From the NCBI GenBank assembly GCA_021401465.1, contig JADDMT010000093.1, positions 1 through 64,000 of the forward strand: a stretch of 64,000 nucleotides of DNA, given 5' to 3'. The notes beneath the pieces were generated by a model. The model ran no database searches. It saw only the letters and a program-made list of their open reading frames with translations, and was not told the DNA's origin. The stretch comes from Teratosphaeria epicoccoides. Lineage: Eukaryota > Ascomycota > Dothideomycetes > Mycosphaerellales > Teratosphaeriaceae. Made by a program: the position numbers and the translations under genes. This document shows positions 1 to 10,626 of this stretch, in pieces (within the stretch, counting starts at the first letter, position 1; every line of letters starts with the position of its first letter).

Positions 1-271
1 GGGGGGCCGGGGGGATGCTAGCGCATCGGGTTCTGAACGCGGCGTGAGTGAGTTGACAGAATTATGATACCCGGGCATGGAGTTTCAGGAAGCTGTCTAT
101 ATATTTCGTTGATTGACCGGCCACGTTTTGGCTAGTGAGCCTTGGCTTCCGATACTGTGAACGCTTTCATGCACACTCAAGGCGGCTGCTTCCATCAAGC
201 ACATGCACTCTGTCAGTGGTCGCGCGCTTGGAAGCACAAGGCATATTCTCAGATTGCATGCCCACGCATCA

Positions 272-1448
272 TCACGGTCCCTCCAGCCTACCAATCTCCG
301 CCTCCACCCTCTCCTTCTCCCCCAAAATCTCCCCATACTCCTTCACCATCCTCGCCATGCCCCTCACCTTCCCATACTCCTCCAACTTCTCCTCCTTTTC
401 CCTAACAGTCCTCTTCAACGCCCTGTTCCACAGAGTCAGCGAACCCGAACTCATGAGTCCCCTCAAGCGAGCACTACTCACCTCGCCTCCTCCTCCAAAC
501 CCTCACTCCTCCCTCTCAAAACATCCTCCATCTCCGCAGGATACAACCCCTGCACAAGCTGCGCATGCTGCACACTGAGCTTTTTCGTCATGCCTTCCGC
601 CACCAGCGCCAAGTACTCTGTTTTCGCCTTCGTTGCACGCGCGACAGAACCGTGGATTGTTTGCTCAAGCGTGCGGATACAAGCTTCGAGAGCTTTTCGC
701 TGCAGAGCTTGCAGCGAGGAGATTTGAGACGCCAGGGTCAGCCGGGAGGTGGCGAGTTGGGATTTCAAGATCGCGATGGAGGACTGGATTCCCAGGATCC
801 GGGCTGAGAGTGAGTCGGGTGGCAGATCCACGCCTGGTGACAGGATGGCGCAGAGCACGGTGGTGAGAGTGTGGAGCTGCGTGGATAGGGCATGGGAGAT
901 CGGGCGAGCGTGCTCCTGGCACTTGAATCAGTCGTAGGCATCGCAAGCCTAGCAACGCTTCTCGTCTCACCTTGAACCCTTCGATCTCCTCCAACGCGAT
1001 TTCTTGGTCCTCAGCAGCAATCTCCCCGCCCAGCCAAGCCGCCACGATCGCCACGACTTCTTGCAGCTATCCACGCATCAGCGACTGGGTCCCACGTGAG
1101 TCACGCATTGATCGTCCCAAACCTCCTCCGGCAGCGCATCAGCACGATACGCGAGATCCTGAAGTCCGGCCTGCACGATTTCTCGCTTGGCAGTCGCTAT
1201 CCGCATCTTGTGGAGGTCCTGGCGGGATACGTCAGTCACATTTGTACTGAATTGCTAAAGGACACGAGGCGTCTCTGTGGCTCGGCAAACACTATGAGTA
1301 CCTCTTCGAAGACCATCTTATCTTTCGCACCCTTCGCATCCAGTTTCGAGGTGCCATCCTCGTTCAATTGATTCTGACAAAGATCCCCATACAGCGCCGC
1401 AAATCTCGGGTTCGCAGCGAGTAGACCGGCTTCTACGGGGGGCAGCAT
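272..1448 (-). CDS. Conserved fungal coiled-coil protein of unknown function, 5 exons
   Basis: Five exons join in frame: 1448-1302, 1218-1123, 1066-971, 921-482 and 422-272, giving 309 residues. All introns are GT-AG; the first has a GTGACTGAC branch region and the last CGCTGAC. The start is an ATG beginning MLPPVE. The N-terminal third looks globular and ends in an acidic helix (EIAAEDQEIALEEIEGF). The rest is rich in long helices with heptad-like Leu/Ala spacing (around residues 140-230) and ends in a charged coiled coil (REKEEKLEEYGKV...KERVEAEIGRLEG). I recognise this only as a conserved hypothetical type; no catalytic motif, signal peptide or membrane helix is visible. A structural or adaptor role is a guess. 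The exon joins are well supported because each keeps frame and joins similar sequence. Confidence 0.75.
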
Positions 1449-1952
1449 GGTCGGAATGGAGTATCATGAGGGGATGAGAAGAGCACTGGATTATTTCTCG
1501 AAGCAGGGAGGCACGTGAAAGCTCAATGTCCAAGGATCGCATACAAAAATTGGTCCGTGCACTGCCTCAATGCTCGACTTTAGGAAGGAGAAACCACGAT
1601 TGATATGGCAGAGCTGCTGCAAGCTCGCTGAAAACTTCATATCTATGGAGCAGTGCTCGGCGCAGCAGAAATATCCTACTGCTTAGCTTTCTAGAGTGCC
1701 CTAGACCTTCTAAATCCTGCTGTGATGTGTATCATCTGTGCAATCTGACCCAACCCAAGCATTTACGCCTGCTGCTATGCAACCATGAGAATCGAGTAGC
1801 CAGCGGCTCAAAGGAAAAGCAGCTCATCCGATCAGCGTGTCGCTCAACTCAAAGCCATCTAATTCAGCCAGCTGTTCAGCCTGGTACCCAGCCACCGTAG
1901 TCTTAACTCTCCAACCATCTTGGTCGTACACATGCTGCCGAGTCTGGACTTC
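1449..1952. other. Intergenic, no gene seen
   Basis: This spacer lies upstream of the coiled-coil gene and downstream of the PFK-2/FBPase-2 gene, both on the minus strand. It should hold the 3' untranslated region of one and the promoter of the other. Short open frames here have no coding character. Confidence 0.5.
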
Positions 1953-3664
1953 CTAGGTCGCAGCCGACGCAGCGTCTTTCGTCTGCACCTGAGCAGGCTG
2001 ACCATTGCCATTGATGGCCGGCACATCAGCAGCCTTGTCCTGTCCCCGGACTGATGGGCTTGGCGCCACGCTGTCGCCTTTGTGATGCTCTGCTTTCGAG
2101 CCCTTCTCTCGCCACGTGCTAACAGCTGGGACGTTGGCAAACATGCGCTCTTCCTGCGTACCGTATGCTCTTGGCGTAAGCTTGATCAAACAGTGAAGCG
2201 GGACCTCCATCCATGGGCTCTTTTCTTGCGAGCTGCCCATGAAGTAGGCATAGATACAGCGTAGCACAGCCTGATGCGTGATGATCAAGATGTTCTCTGA
2301 ACGCTCCAGCTCCATGATGATGGGCTCCAGGCGAATCACGACATCCCTGTAGGACTCGCCGCCCAAATAGCGATAGTTGTACTTGTCGTCATCTCGAGCT
2401 TTGAAGTCTTCTGGATACCGCTCTTCGATCTCAGCGTATGTGAGCCCGTCGCAGACGCCAGAATCCAGCTCGTCCAATGCTTTCCAAGATAGCTTCTCGT
2501 ACGGTAGGTATGCAGCAGTCTGGGCAGTGCGCTTGAGAGTCGAGGTCCAGACGGTGAGCGGAGCGTCGCCTGCGGACTTCTTCACCAGCTCGGGGAGCAT
2601 TTTTGCGTACTGCTGACCGCGTGGTGAAAGATCTGCATCGCCACCAATTGCACCGGAAAGATTAAACATAGACTCGCCGTGCTGATGCCTATGTCAGCCT
2701 TGGTAAACCAGAAAGAGAAGCTGTGCAGCTTACCCGGCTTATCCATATACTTCTCGGCTTAATGTGCAAGTTCATCAGATAGTATACCACTCGTGACTGA
2801 AGATAATCCTGGATCCTGTTGATGATCACTTGAGAGCCGACATCTATGATCTTGCAGTATGTCATATCCGCCTCGTCTTCGTCCAGCGTCTCGTATACCC
2901 GCTCGTACATCCGTATGCGATCCCTGAAGTCTTTTGCTGCCTCCTCGGGATCCTGACCTTGGTAGTCTGGACTCGTCGTCTTGACCTCGAGGATGTTTGC
3001 CATGATGATTTCCTCATTGTCGCACTTGCTCTCCACAAACAATGTCTCAATACCCTCTGCGTCGCATCGCTCTTTGATCCATCGTCGGCGGGACTTGGTG
3101 GAGTTGGTCGCATCGAGGATGGCAATGAGGCTGTTGGGTTGCTTGAACCACCCGCACATGTCGTTGACTGCGGCTTCGGCAGCAGCTTTCCTCAATCGCT
3201 CGCCCTCTTTGTTCGAGGTGTCGAAGAAGGAAGCAGATGGTTGAGGTGTTGCTGTGCGACGGTAGCTGCCGACATTGAAGCACTTCGCCGTTATACTGAG
3301 CCAGCCTAGATATCTCACGACTGGGAGCAGGTCAATATTATCGCTTGAATGCTCTCCAGTCGCCATCGCCGCCGCCTGCGCGCGCGCGTGTGTGTGCAAT
3401 GAAAAAGAAAACACCTGAAGACCTACCTTTCTGTGCGATAAGCGACTTGCCTCTGGCAGGCAGCCCAACCATGACCACGCATATCCTCGTGTCCTCCGCC
3501 TGTACGCCAACTCCGTTAGTGGTCCGTGAATGAGCTCGCTGCCGATGTGCCCGCATGAAGTCTCCCGCTGGTGCTTGATTGAGATTTGGCCGGTACTGCG
3601 CCGGACGGCTCTCGATGCCTTGGTTGGCAGCCGAGACAACGGCTGGAATATCTGCTGAAGGCAT
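1953..3664 (-). CDS. Bifunctional 6-phosphofructo-2-kinase / fructose-2,6-bisphosphatase
   Basis: Three exons (3664-3427, 3320-2734, 2681-1953) give 517 residues. The protein makes and degrades fructose 2,6-bisphosphate, the cytosolic signal that switches between glycolysis and gluconeogenesis. The kinase half has a Walker A loop, GLPARGKS, at residues 67-74, followed by the family block VVRYLGWLS...FNVG spanning the first splice junction, and ILDATNSTKSRR. The phosphatase half has the histidine-phosphatase motif RHGES at 275-279, formed exactly across the second intron. It also has ELDSG near 346 and the second histidine in ITHQAV (His411). Both active sites look complete, so the enzyme should be truly bifunctional, like the shorter fungal forms rather than kinase-dominant Pfk26. 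The last 60 residues are a disordered tail. Intron 1 contains an alternating CG/TG tract. The start is the ATG at 3664; a longer open frame upstream is intron read-through. Confidence 0.93.
3377..3398. repeat. Alternating purine-pyrimidine (CG)n(TG)n tract in an intron
   Basis: About 22 bases of perfectly alternating pyrimidine and purine (TGCGCGCGC... then GTGTGTG) lie inside the first intron of the PFK-2/FBPase-2 gene. Such tracts can form left-handed DNA under negative supercoiling (established property). A regulatory role here is only a possibility. Confidence 0.7.
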
Positions 3665-4819
3665 TGCGGTGGAGTTGAGGTCAAATTCAATGCTGACGCT
3701 TCCAATGAATGTCGTGCAATCCGCTCACGTGGTCGATCCGGTGAACAATGGCTCTATGTGTGAGGATGAGGTTGTGTCTGGGGCAGATCGGCTGGCCAGT
3801 GGCGCGTGACGCTTCTTACTGCTTGCTCTGGTCGCTGATTTCCTTTGTCAACGCGCCTTCCTAGCCAGCTCATGCCATGCGGATGAGACCTGTTCTTGGC
3901 TCGTTTCAGGTGCAGAGGAAAGGGCCAGGTCGGATGTTCAGCGTCCTCGATGCTACCTTATTTGTTCCGCAACCGCTCCCGAGGTCGCCAAGCCTCTGTC
4001 TGCTGTCTGGCGTGACCGGCGCTTTCGATGGTTGCATGTGCCTTCAAATGCCGCTGGCGGCGTTGTCCCAATGTCGAGCTGCAGCAAGTGCGGGGAATGC
4101 GTGCAGCGAATGTGGATTGACATGTCTCGTGTCCGGTGTGACGATTCGCAAAGAGGACTTCGGCCCGTTTCCCGGACGGGCTGCAGCGTGATTCGCCGAG
4201 AACCGGATAAAAGGTCTCGCGTAGCCGATCATGCTTGCGGAGGAAGAGGTGCCTTCTGCCCCACCGCCCCTCTCTGGAACGCCGATGGGGAAATCTATAC
4301 AATACTGTATGTATGCCACTTACCGAAGCGAATGTGTAGTTGCTCGAGGCTGTCGTGCTGGACCGCGCCCGGCCGTGACCCTCACTCTCTCCGCCCACTG
4401 CAATTCGGTGCATCATCGCTCAGCACTGGCCCGGTGAGATAAATGTTAGAATAAAGTCGGAGGGAGAAGGGAGACGTGAAGCTCGAGCAGGATATCGACA
4501 GGTTTTACAGGCTCTTATCGACAACCATGTTTCTGCCTGGAGGACTCAACGCCACCTACACCCTCAGATCGAGTAACTCCGAGGGGAAGCCGATAGCAAC
4601 TTGGCAGGACAAGAAATCAAAAATATACAATCCCAGTATATGCCGCCCTATGCCGCCTAGTGTCAGGTTCGCGAATTGAGGGGACTGACAGATCTGCTAC
4701 ATGTAGTCAATGCCTCAACACATGGACTAACTCCACGATGTCTCCGCCTCATCGCCCCGCATGCAATAGCAATCACCAGAAAGATTTCCTCCGCCACAAA
4801 TCTTCCCGCCCACTTCCTG
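3665..4819. other. Intergenic, no convincing gene
   Basis: This 1.15 kb spacer sits between two minus-strand genes. It holds several overlapping open frames up to about 150 codons on both strands, but they overlap each other, show biased composition typical of GC-rich noncoding DNA and contain no recognisable domain. The part next to 3665 should carry the promoter of the PFK-2/FBPase-2 gene. Confidence 0.45.
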
Positions 4820-5515
4820 CTAAGCAGAGCAAGTGGTGTACTTGATAGTATCCACGACAAGCGCAAGATCGCTCTGAACCGCAGCGTCTCCACCAGGAAC
4901 CGTGTACTGGATCTGGACAAACTGGATGTTGTTGAAGTCGGAGTTGAACACGCCAAGCGCCATTTGCTGCGCCGCCGTGGTACTTGTCGGGTCATAAGCA
5001 AACTCCTGCGCCGCCACCTGAACCTTGGCATCCGAGTTGTCACCCTGCTGGAAGCCAGTGAACGCGATGTTGCAAGCCTGCGGAATAGCCGCAGCGCCCT
5101 GCTCGAGATTCAACGCGCAACCGTAGTAGAAGGATTGCAAGGTGAAGCTCGTGACGTTGGAGCCAGTGTACAGGACAGTCCACTCGGGAGTGCCGCCAGT
5201 AGACTCCGTCTCGACGTTGGAGAAGGCGTATTGAGTACCGCTCTGGGGAACGACACCGGGTGCGGCGTCGGTCTCGACGACCTCGAGGACGTCAAAGGCT
5301 TGGTAGTCGAGACCCATGTAGGGAGTTGGGACTGGGTTCAGCTCGACGGCCGGGATGACGGTAATATCGTCGAAGGTGGCATCGCGCTGCTGAATCTTGC
5401 AGCTCGGGGTCGGGGTCGCTGATGAACGAGTTGTTGAGGTGGTGCGATCATCGTAACTCGGGAGCCCTGCAGCGCAGACTGCGAAGGCAGCGGGTGCGAT
5501 GTACTTGGGTAGCAT
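4820..5515 (-). CDS. Small secreted protein with TFDDI motif, unknown function
   Basis: An intronless frame of 231 residues starts at the ATG at 5515, where MLPKYIAPAAFAVCAAG is a clean signal peptide. A longer frame begins 14 codons upstream but would bury the signal. After a Thr/Ser-rich spacer (TTSTTRSSATPTP) comes DATFDDITVIP and then a beta-rich domain with LDYQAFDV, three or four cysteines and many aromatic residues. I know this arrangement (TFDD..., then a GL.Y..F strand) from uncharacterised secreted Dothideomycete proteins. It resembles a jelly-roll carbohydrate-binding fold, but that is inference. Its next neighbour on the right is the reductase gene of the biosynthetic block, 0.94 kb away and divergent. 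I see no link between them. Confidence 0.75.
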   Translation of the reverse strand: MLPKYIAPAAFAVCAAGLPSYDDRTTSTTRSSATPTPSCKIQQRDATFDDITVIPAVELNPVPTPYMGLDYQAFDVLEVVETDAAPGVVPQSGTQYAFSNVETESTGGTPEWTVLYTGSNVTSFTLQSFYYGCALNLEQGAAAIPQACNIAFTGFQQGDNSDAKVQVAAQEFAYDPTSTTAAQQMALGVFNSDFNNIQFVQIQYTVPGGDAAVQSDLALVVDTIKYTTCSA

Positions 5516-6453
5516 GGTGAATTGAATTGACAGTAATACTGCGCTGGAAGAACACAAGGGCGGAAAATAAATAGAGAGTGGATTGTGGCCTTACTTCCTG
5601 CGCAATCAATGTTACCTTGCCGTGTTATATATGCCGTGCTTGAAAAGAGGCGTCGAAGATTGCAATCTACCATTTGTTCAGATCGTCAGGATCGCCACCA
5701 ACGTCCTGCTCGCGGTGCCTGCAGAACAGAGCGCTATGCGCTAGCTGAATGCGTTTCTGGAATACGCATACTCAAGAGCGTCATGAATATGCGCAACGTT
5801 GAAACTTGCATATCGAAGCGCCAGATGACGGACGGATGTAGACCGGAGAAGACGTCTATGCCGCCGCACTTCGTAAGTGCAGCACTCAACATCGTCACTT
5901 TTCCGCCTGACTCCTCGTTCTTCGAATACGCAGATGGAAGTCTGAGTGGCAGGCGGTTGTCACGTTGGGTTTCAACTTGGGATCATTCATATAGCTCCTG
6001 GGTCCTGGCACGTGGTTGCGGTACAGTATACCTGTTAGTAACTTATACCATCACCCTTATATCCCAGACTTGGCACTCGCAGATCGTCGCGCTAAGGAAA
6101 GTGTGTCTGCCTTCAAATCTTCCAAGCATACTTCTAAGCTTCCTTCACTTTGCACTTGTGAGTTGTTTGTGGTGCAACTTCCCAATAAAGCTATTGCACA
6201 AACTCCCAATGGCTTGAAATGGTCAGTTGAGCGTTACTGGCTACTCCATAGCTCCATGCAGCAGTGGGCCCGCGACGGCATCCTATGCTACCGCTTACAG
6301 AGAATTACACATCTATGAGGCCTCCATAGGAACTCGTCACGCAGCGTACGGAAGGTGGAAGTGCTAGACGCGGCTGTTCATTGGTGAAAGAAACGGGTGT
6401 GATTCACTCGTTCTCAGCTTTCCGCTGTGCAGTTGTTTCCGACTGCTGCTACA
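5516..6453. other. Divergent spacer between secreted-protein and reductase genes
   Basis: The spacer separates divergently transcribed genes and should hold both promoters. A plus-strand open frame of 210 codons in it (5585-6217) has no domain, no sensible start context and poor composition, so I do not call it. The minus-strand TATA element is listed separately. Confidence 0.45.
5625..5632 (-). promoter_or_regulatory. TATA-like element of the secreted-protein gene
   Basis: On the minus strand the sequence reads ATATATAA about 110 bases upstream of the start codon at 5515, a plausible core promoter position in a fungus. Only the motif and its spacing support this. Confidence 0.35.
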
Positions 6454-7605
6454 ATGGCGGAGGCAGTTATCCTCACTGGATCTACCGGTCACCTTGGCTG
6501 CTACCTTCTTTCGCTACTGGCGTCGTCCGAACGAGTCACCAGGATCTATTGCTTCAACAGATCATCCCAAGGCGCAAGGCGGCAAACAGAACTCCTGACA
6601 GACCATGGCCTGCCCGCATTGTCGACAAACAGCAAGATAACGTTCCTTACCTACGACCTGTCTCTCCCGAAATTAGGCCTGCCTGAAGACAGCTACGAGG
6701 AGGTGTTCTCCACTGTCACTCTGATTATACACAATGCCTGGCCAGTCGATTGGAACAGGAATTTCAGCTCCTTCGAGAGTTCCATACGTGGCGTTTCTAA
6801 TTTCATCGACTTTGCCGTCGCGGCGCGGCGTCGGCCACGATTTGCCTTCTTCTCTTCTCAGGCTGTAGCGGGGAACTGGACGGCCGTCCCTGGCGCCAAA
6901 GCAAAAGTTCCCGAACGTGAGATCGACGATTGGAAGGTAGCACGTTTCGGGTACGGTCAGTCCAAGTTGGTGTCCGAAAGACTACTTGCACGCGCTAGCC
7001 GGACACGAGGTCTGATCGTCTCCATCTACCGCATCGGACAGATGGCAGGTCCAGTCGCAGAAGGAACGCTTGGCAGCAAGAGCCGATGGCCGCAACAAGA
7101 ATGGTTCCCGAGTTTGGTAACGTCCAGCAACCATCTCAAACTGCTACCAAGCTCCCTCGGCGCGCTCGACAATGTGGACTGGACACCGGTCGACGTGGCG
7201 GCCCAGGTCATATGTGAGACTTTGCTTGATGTCACACAGGCAACAAAATCCGTGCAATACAATCACATCGTTAATCCCACTGCTATACCGTGGTCAGCTT
7301 TGCTGCCGGCGGTAGGACAAGCACTCGGCGATGGAACAAAGGTCGTTACCCTTCCCGCATGGGTAGACGCCGTGGGAGAAAGTGCCCTGAAGACTAGCAA
7401 CGGCGACCTTAGCCAAAACTCCGCTATCAAGCTACTATCCTTCTTCGAGCAGCTGAGTGAGAAGGCTGTCCGATTTCCGCTCACGCATGCACCAAGTCTG
7501 GACGTCAAAGAGACCGCAAAGAGGAGCAAGACGCTTGCCGACATGGACGCGGTGAGTACCGCTTGGATGCGTCTCTGGTTGCAGCAATGGGGCTACTCGA
7601 CTTGA
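6454..7605 (+). CDS. Free-standing thioester reductase domain (NAD_binding_4, male-sterility type)
   Basis: An intronless 383-residue protein consists almost only of the reductase domain that normally ends fungal A-T-R (NRPS-like) enzymes. These domains use NADPH to release a carrier-bound acyl thioester as an aldehyde or alcohol. The Rossmann motif TGSTGHLG is at residues 8-15, right at the N terminus; IIHNAWPVDWN and a catalytic Tyr167-x3-Lys171 (YGQSK) follow. RIGQMAG and a substrate-binding C-terminal half with DWTPVDVAAQ complete the family pattern. The first ATG in frame is at 6454, preceded by ACA; a GTG nine codons upstream opens the frame but is not a likely start. No A or T domain lies beside it. 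The nearest A-T protein is encoded 5 kb downstream and lacks an R domain, so I infer they act in trans. Its stop codon lies 12 bases from that of the convergent SDR gene. Confidence 0.88.
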   Translation: MAEAVILTGSTGHLGCYLLSLLASSERVTRIYCFNRSSQGARRQTELLTDHGLPALSTNSKITFLTYDLSLPKLGLPEDSYEEVFSTVTLIIHNAWPVDWNRNFSSFESSIRGVSNFIDFAVAARRRPRFAFFSSQAVAGNWTAVPGAKAKVPEREIDDWKVARFGYGQSKLVSERLLARASRTRGLIVSIYRIGQMAGPVAEGTLGSKSRWPQQEWFPSLVTSSNHLKLLPSSLGALDNVDWTPVDVAAQVICETLLDVTQATKSVQYNHIVNPTAIPWSALLPAVGQALGDGTKVVTLPAWVDAVGESALKTSNGDLSQNSAIKLLSFFEQLSEKAVRFPLTHAPSLDVKETAKRSKTLADMDAVSTAWMRLWLQQWGYST

Positions 7606-7617
7606 GGCGATCATGTC

Positions 7618-8770
7618 TCATCGGCTCAAGTCACCACTAATTTCAGAAAGCGTGGCACTCTGCGGCACACTGAGCCATCCATGCTTCACGAGCTCGAGTA
7701 GAGCGAGACTAGCATCCTGACCTGCGACATCGTCGCAGAGATCGCGTAGTCCCTCAGCTGTCACTGCGACCGCTCGACCGTTGATCGACCGACATTCCAA
7801 CAGGACTGTCACGGCACGAACGAAGTCTTGCATGCTGCCTAGCCTGATCCCTTTCTTCTCCAGTCCGGGAATGAGTGGGCCCGTCATGGGCGTTGGCAGG
7901 AAGAAAGGCGCCACCATGTTGATTCGTGGTCCTTGCGGACTTGCCAGTGGCAGCATGTCTCGAAGCACTCGAAACAGACCCCGGACTCCAAACTTTGCTG
8001 CGGTGTAGTCCGGTCGATATGGCAGCGCTCGAAATCCAGCTGTGGAACAGACCAGGACGATCGATTTGTCGAGGGAGCCGACCGTGCGAGGCTTGTCCAT
8101 GCCCATCGCAAACCTGGTCGCGATCTGAACGCTGTAGAGTGTTCCCTGCAAGCCGGTGTCGAGGCATTTCGTTGAAGGAGCCTTGATTGACGGCATGTGA
8201 GGCTCATCATTGTGTGGCGGAGAACGTGCCCATTCGGCGTAACGCAGTAAGACGGCGGCTCCATCATTTTCAGCTTGGAATGTCCAATCCTGTCCTTGCA
8301 CTCCTGCACTGACGATGAGCATGTCCAGTTCTTTCGAAGGAAAGAATGCAAGCGCGTCTGCGAACAGCAGCAATTGAGAGTCATAATTACATACGTCGCA
8401 TTGTATGAATTTCACTCTGTCCACCACAACAAGTTAGTCTTGGAAGTGTATCGCTTTGATGCAAAGTCTGTAAAACGGACCGTGAAGGATCCAGAGCCTC
8501 CAGCTCCGCTCCAAGTTTGTCGTTCAGGTCTGCGATGACCACACGGGCGCCTCCAGACACGAGGAAGCGTACACAAGCAGCACCAAGACCGGATGCGCCA
8601 CCTGTGACCAAAGCAGACTTGCCCTTGTAAAATTCAGCCCTCCTTGGCGCATTGAGCAATTGATCAAAGTCGATTCGACCTGCTGCGTCTCTTGCTAGTA
8701 CCTGCTCAAGCTGATTCATTGTCGTATGTCTCGCTTTGGAGAGGTGGTGGAGCCAAGAAGTGTTCTGCAT
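7618..8770 (-). CDS. Short-chain dehydrogenase/reductase (SDR)
   Basis: Two exons (8770-8481 and 8416-7618) give 362 residues. This is a classical SDR that should oxidise or reduce an alcohol/ketone with NAD(P). The cofactor motif TGGASGLG is at 56-63, VIADLN follows, Ser221 sits in VCSTAGF, and the catalytic pair is Tyr234-x3-Lys238 (YTAAK). It resembles 15-hydroxyprostaglandin dehydrogenase-like fungal SDRs, with a longer than usual N terminus. Starting at the second Met (8719) would shorten that extension by 17 residues. The donor GTCCGT is weak, but the join restores an intact domain. It is convergent with the reductase gene and divergent from the P450 gene, sharing a 250-bp promoter with it. 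This placement suggests a tailoring step in the same pathway. Confidence 0.88.
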
Positions 8771-8835
8771 GAGTTGATGAGCCTAGCTTGGTGTGTGGTG
8801 CCCAGTCAGTCATGATCGTCACAGATCATCGATCG

Positions 8836-8843
8836 TTTATATA
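8836..8843 (-). promoter_or_regulatory. TATA box of the SDR gene
   Basis: The minus strand reads TATATAAA about 66-73 bases upstream of the SDR start codon at 8770, a near-consensus TATA element at a suitable distance. It lies in the 249-bp interval shared with the divergent P450 gene. Confidence 0.5.
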
Positions 8844-9019
8844 TGTACGCTAGGATACTACATGCAGTAGCCTCCTCTAGCAGTAGTCCCACTGAAGTCC
8901 TGCACGATGGCACCATCGAATTTAGTGAGGCTTTGAGCGAAAGCTTACCTTCGGATTTTCATGGTATATCTCGTCACCAAAGCTTCAATATATCTTTACA
9001 TCACTCTGCTTGACCTGAA

Positions 9020-10606
9020 ATGTCATACGCCATGCAATCATTCCTGGTTATTGCATGCATTGCTCTCATCACCTGTCTCTTCTGGAGGCTGCACCTCTAC
9101 CCCAACTACGTGAGCCCTCTTCGGCATATCCCTGCGCTCCAGGCCGACTGGAAGTTCCTGCTGTACCAATGGCTGTACACCGAGCCGAACCCGCGTCAAT
9201 TGGATGCATGGCTTGCCAGGACATCGCATGAAGGCCTCGTCCGTTACTTCGGGATCTGGCGCAGTCCGAGGATTATCCCCTTGAGTCCGGCCGCGGTGCG
9301 CGAAGTACTAGTGACCAAGGTGTACTCAGGCGACTTTGAACGCTCGCCGCTGAACCGCGCTCGTTTTGGAGCCCTGTTTGGCAATGGCATTTTCGTACTC
9401 GAGGGTGATGTCCACCGGGAGCAGAAGAAGAATATGCTGCCAGCATTCGCCCCCCGAAATGTCAGACAGCTCCATCAAACGTTCTGGGCGAAAGCTGTCG
9501 AGTTCGCAGAGTCCGTTCGGGTTGCTGTGCCTGAACATTCTGAGGCTGTCCTTGAGTTATCCCACTACCTTCATAGTGCCGCGCTTGATGTGATTGGGGT
9601 TGCAATCTACGGCCGAGACTTCGATGCGATCAAGAGACCGGACTCTGAATTCTGTACACGGTACCGCGCCATGTTTCGAGGCACTCCACGTGCGCAGCGT
9701 CAAGCGAATTTGATCTATGCGGCTGCTCTCGTGCTGCCTATGGCTACTCTACGCCGCTGGTTCCCATGTGAATACTTTCGGAACTTGGCTGCCGGGAAGC
9801 AGGCCGTCGCACAAACAGCAAAGCAAGCGATAGCGGAGAAAAGAGCGGATGCAGCAAGCGGTGCCAACGAAAGACCAAAGGCCGACATCCTCAGTCACGT
9901 CATGACCGGGAAAGTGGTCGATGATGACCTTCTCGCTGCGCACATGACGAATCTCCTTGCTGCCGGTCACGAGACGTCTAGTCTGGCTGTCACGTGGACT
10001 TGTTATCTCCTCTGCCGTCATCCAGGGGTGCAGACTCGGCTGCGCCGCGAGATCCGCCAGCTCGCCCCCAAATTGACCTCGTGGGAGACCCTTTCGGATG
10101 CAGAGCTTGATCTTTCGGAGACGCTCAACAGCCTTGCTTTCCTCAAGGCGGTCGTTCGTGAAAGTCTGCGTGTCATGCCTCCAGCCCCGATTGTCCGGCG
10201 CGAGGCCATGCGAGACACGTCCGTAGCCGGCTATATGGTTCCTGCGGGTACGGGCGTCAGTGTGTCTGTGTGGCATATCAACAAGAACCGTTACGAGTGG
10301 GGGGAGGATGCGCAGGCATTCAAGCCTGACAGATGGATCACTGATTGCGATGGTAGCGTGAGCATCAAGACTGCTGAAGAAATTGTGACAAGCGGGTCGA
10401 CTTTTGCGTACTGTCCGTTCACTGCGGGACCAAGGTCCTGTATTGGGGAGGGCTTTGCGCTGGCGGAGGTGACAGCCATGCTCGCGGCGCTCATCGGTCG
10501 GTTCGAACTGGCTCTGTTTGATGATAGCTTGTCTGAACCTGCTGTCGTATGGGGAATCACAACAAAGCCAATTGACTTGAAGTTTCGTGTCAATCTAGCA
10601 TTCTGA
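9020..10606 (+). CDS. Cytochrome P450 monooxygenase
   Basis: An intronless 528-residue microsomal P450. An N-terminal membrane anchor (FLVIACIALITCLFW) is followed by a proline-containing hinge. The I-helix motif AAGHETS lies near 313-319, and the ExxR motif is ESLR near 381. The heme-binding loop is FTAGPRSCIGEG with Cys474 as the iron ligand. All invariant residues are present, so the enzyme should be active, hydroxylating or otherwise oxidising a small molecule at the ER membrane. The I-helix, ExxR and heme-loop sequences resemble CYP4/CYP52-like or secondary-metabolite P450s; I cannot assign a family number. It is divergent from the SDR gene and convergent, 20 bases apart, with the hydrolase gene. 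This is typical of tight cluster packing. Confidence 0.93.
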   Translation: MSYAMQSFLVIACIALITCLFWRLHLYPNYVSPLRHIPALQADWKFLLYQWLYTEPNPRQLDAWLARTSHEGLVRYFGIWRSPRIIPLSPAAVREVLVTKVYSGDFERSPLNRARFGALFGNGIFVLEGDVHREQKKNMLPAFAPRNVRQLHQTFWAKAVEFAESVRVAVPEHSEAVLELSHYLHSAALDVIGVAIYGRDFDAIKRPDSEFCTRYRAMFRGTPRAQRQANLIYAAALVLPMATLRRWFPCEYFRNLAAGKQAVAQTAKQAIAEKRADAASGANERPKADILSHVMTGKVVDDDLLAAHMTNLLAAGHETSSLAVTWTCYLLCRHPGVQTRLRREIRQLAPKLTSWETLSDAELDLSETLNSLAFLKAVVRESLRVMPPAPIVRREAMRDTSVAGYMVPAGTGVSVSVWHINKNRYEWGEDAQAFKPDRWITDCDGSVSIKTAEEIVTSGSTFAYCPFTAGPRSCIGEGFALAEVTAMLAALIGRFELALFDDSLSEPAVVWGITTKPIDLKFRVNLAF

Positions 10607-10626
10607 GTATTGCATCGCGCACACTG

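Noticed and set aside
3958..4416. Minus-strand open frame of 152 codons with plus-strand frames over it
   Set aside because: Mutually overlapping frames in GC-rich DNA, Arg/Ser/His-rich, no domain, no plausible start or splice structure.
5585..6217. Plus-strand open frame of 210 codons
   Set aside because: Lies between divergent start codons, contains no recognisable motif and begins without a convincing ATG.
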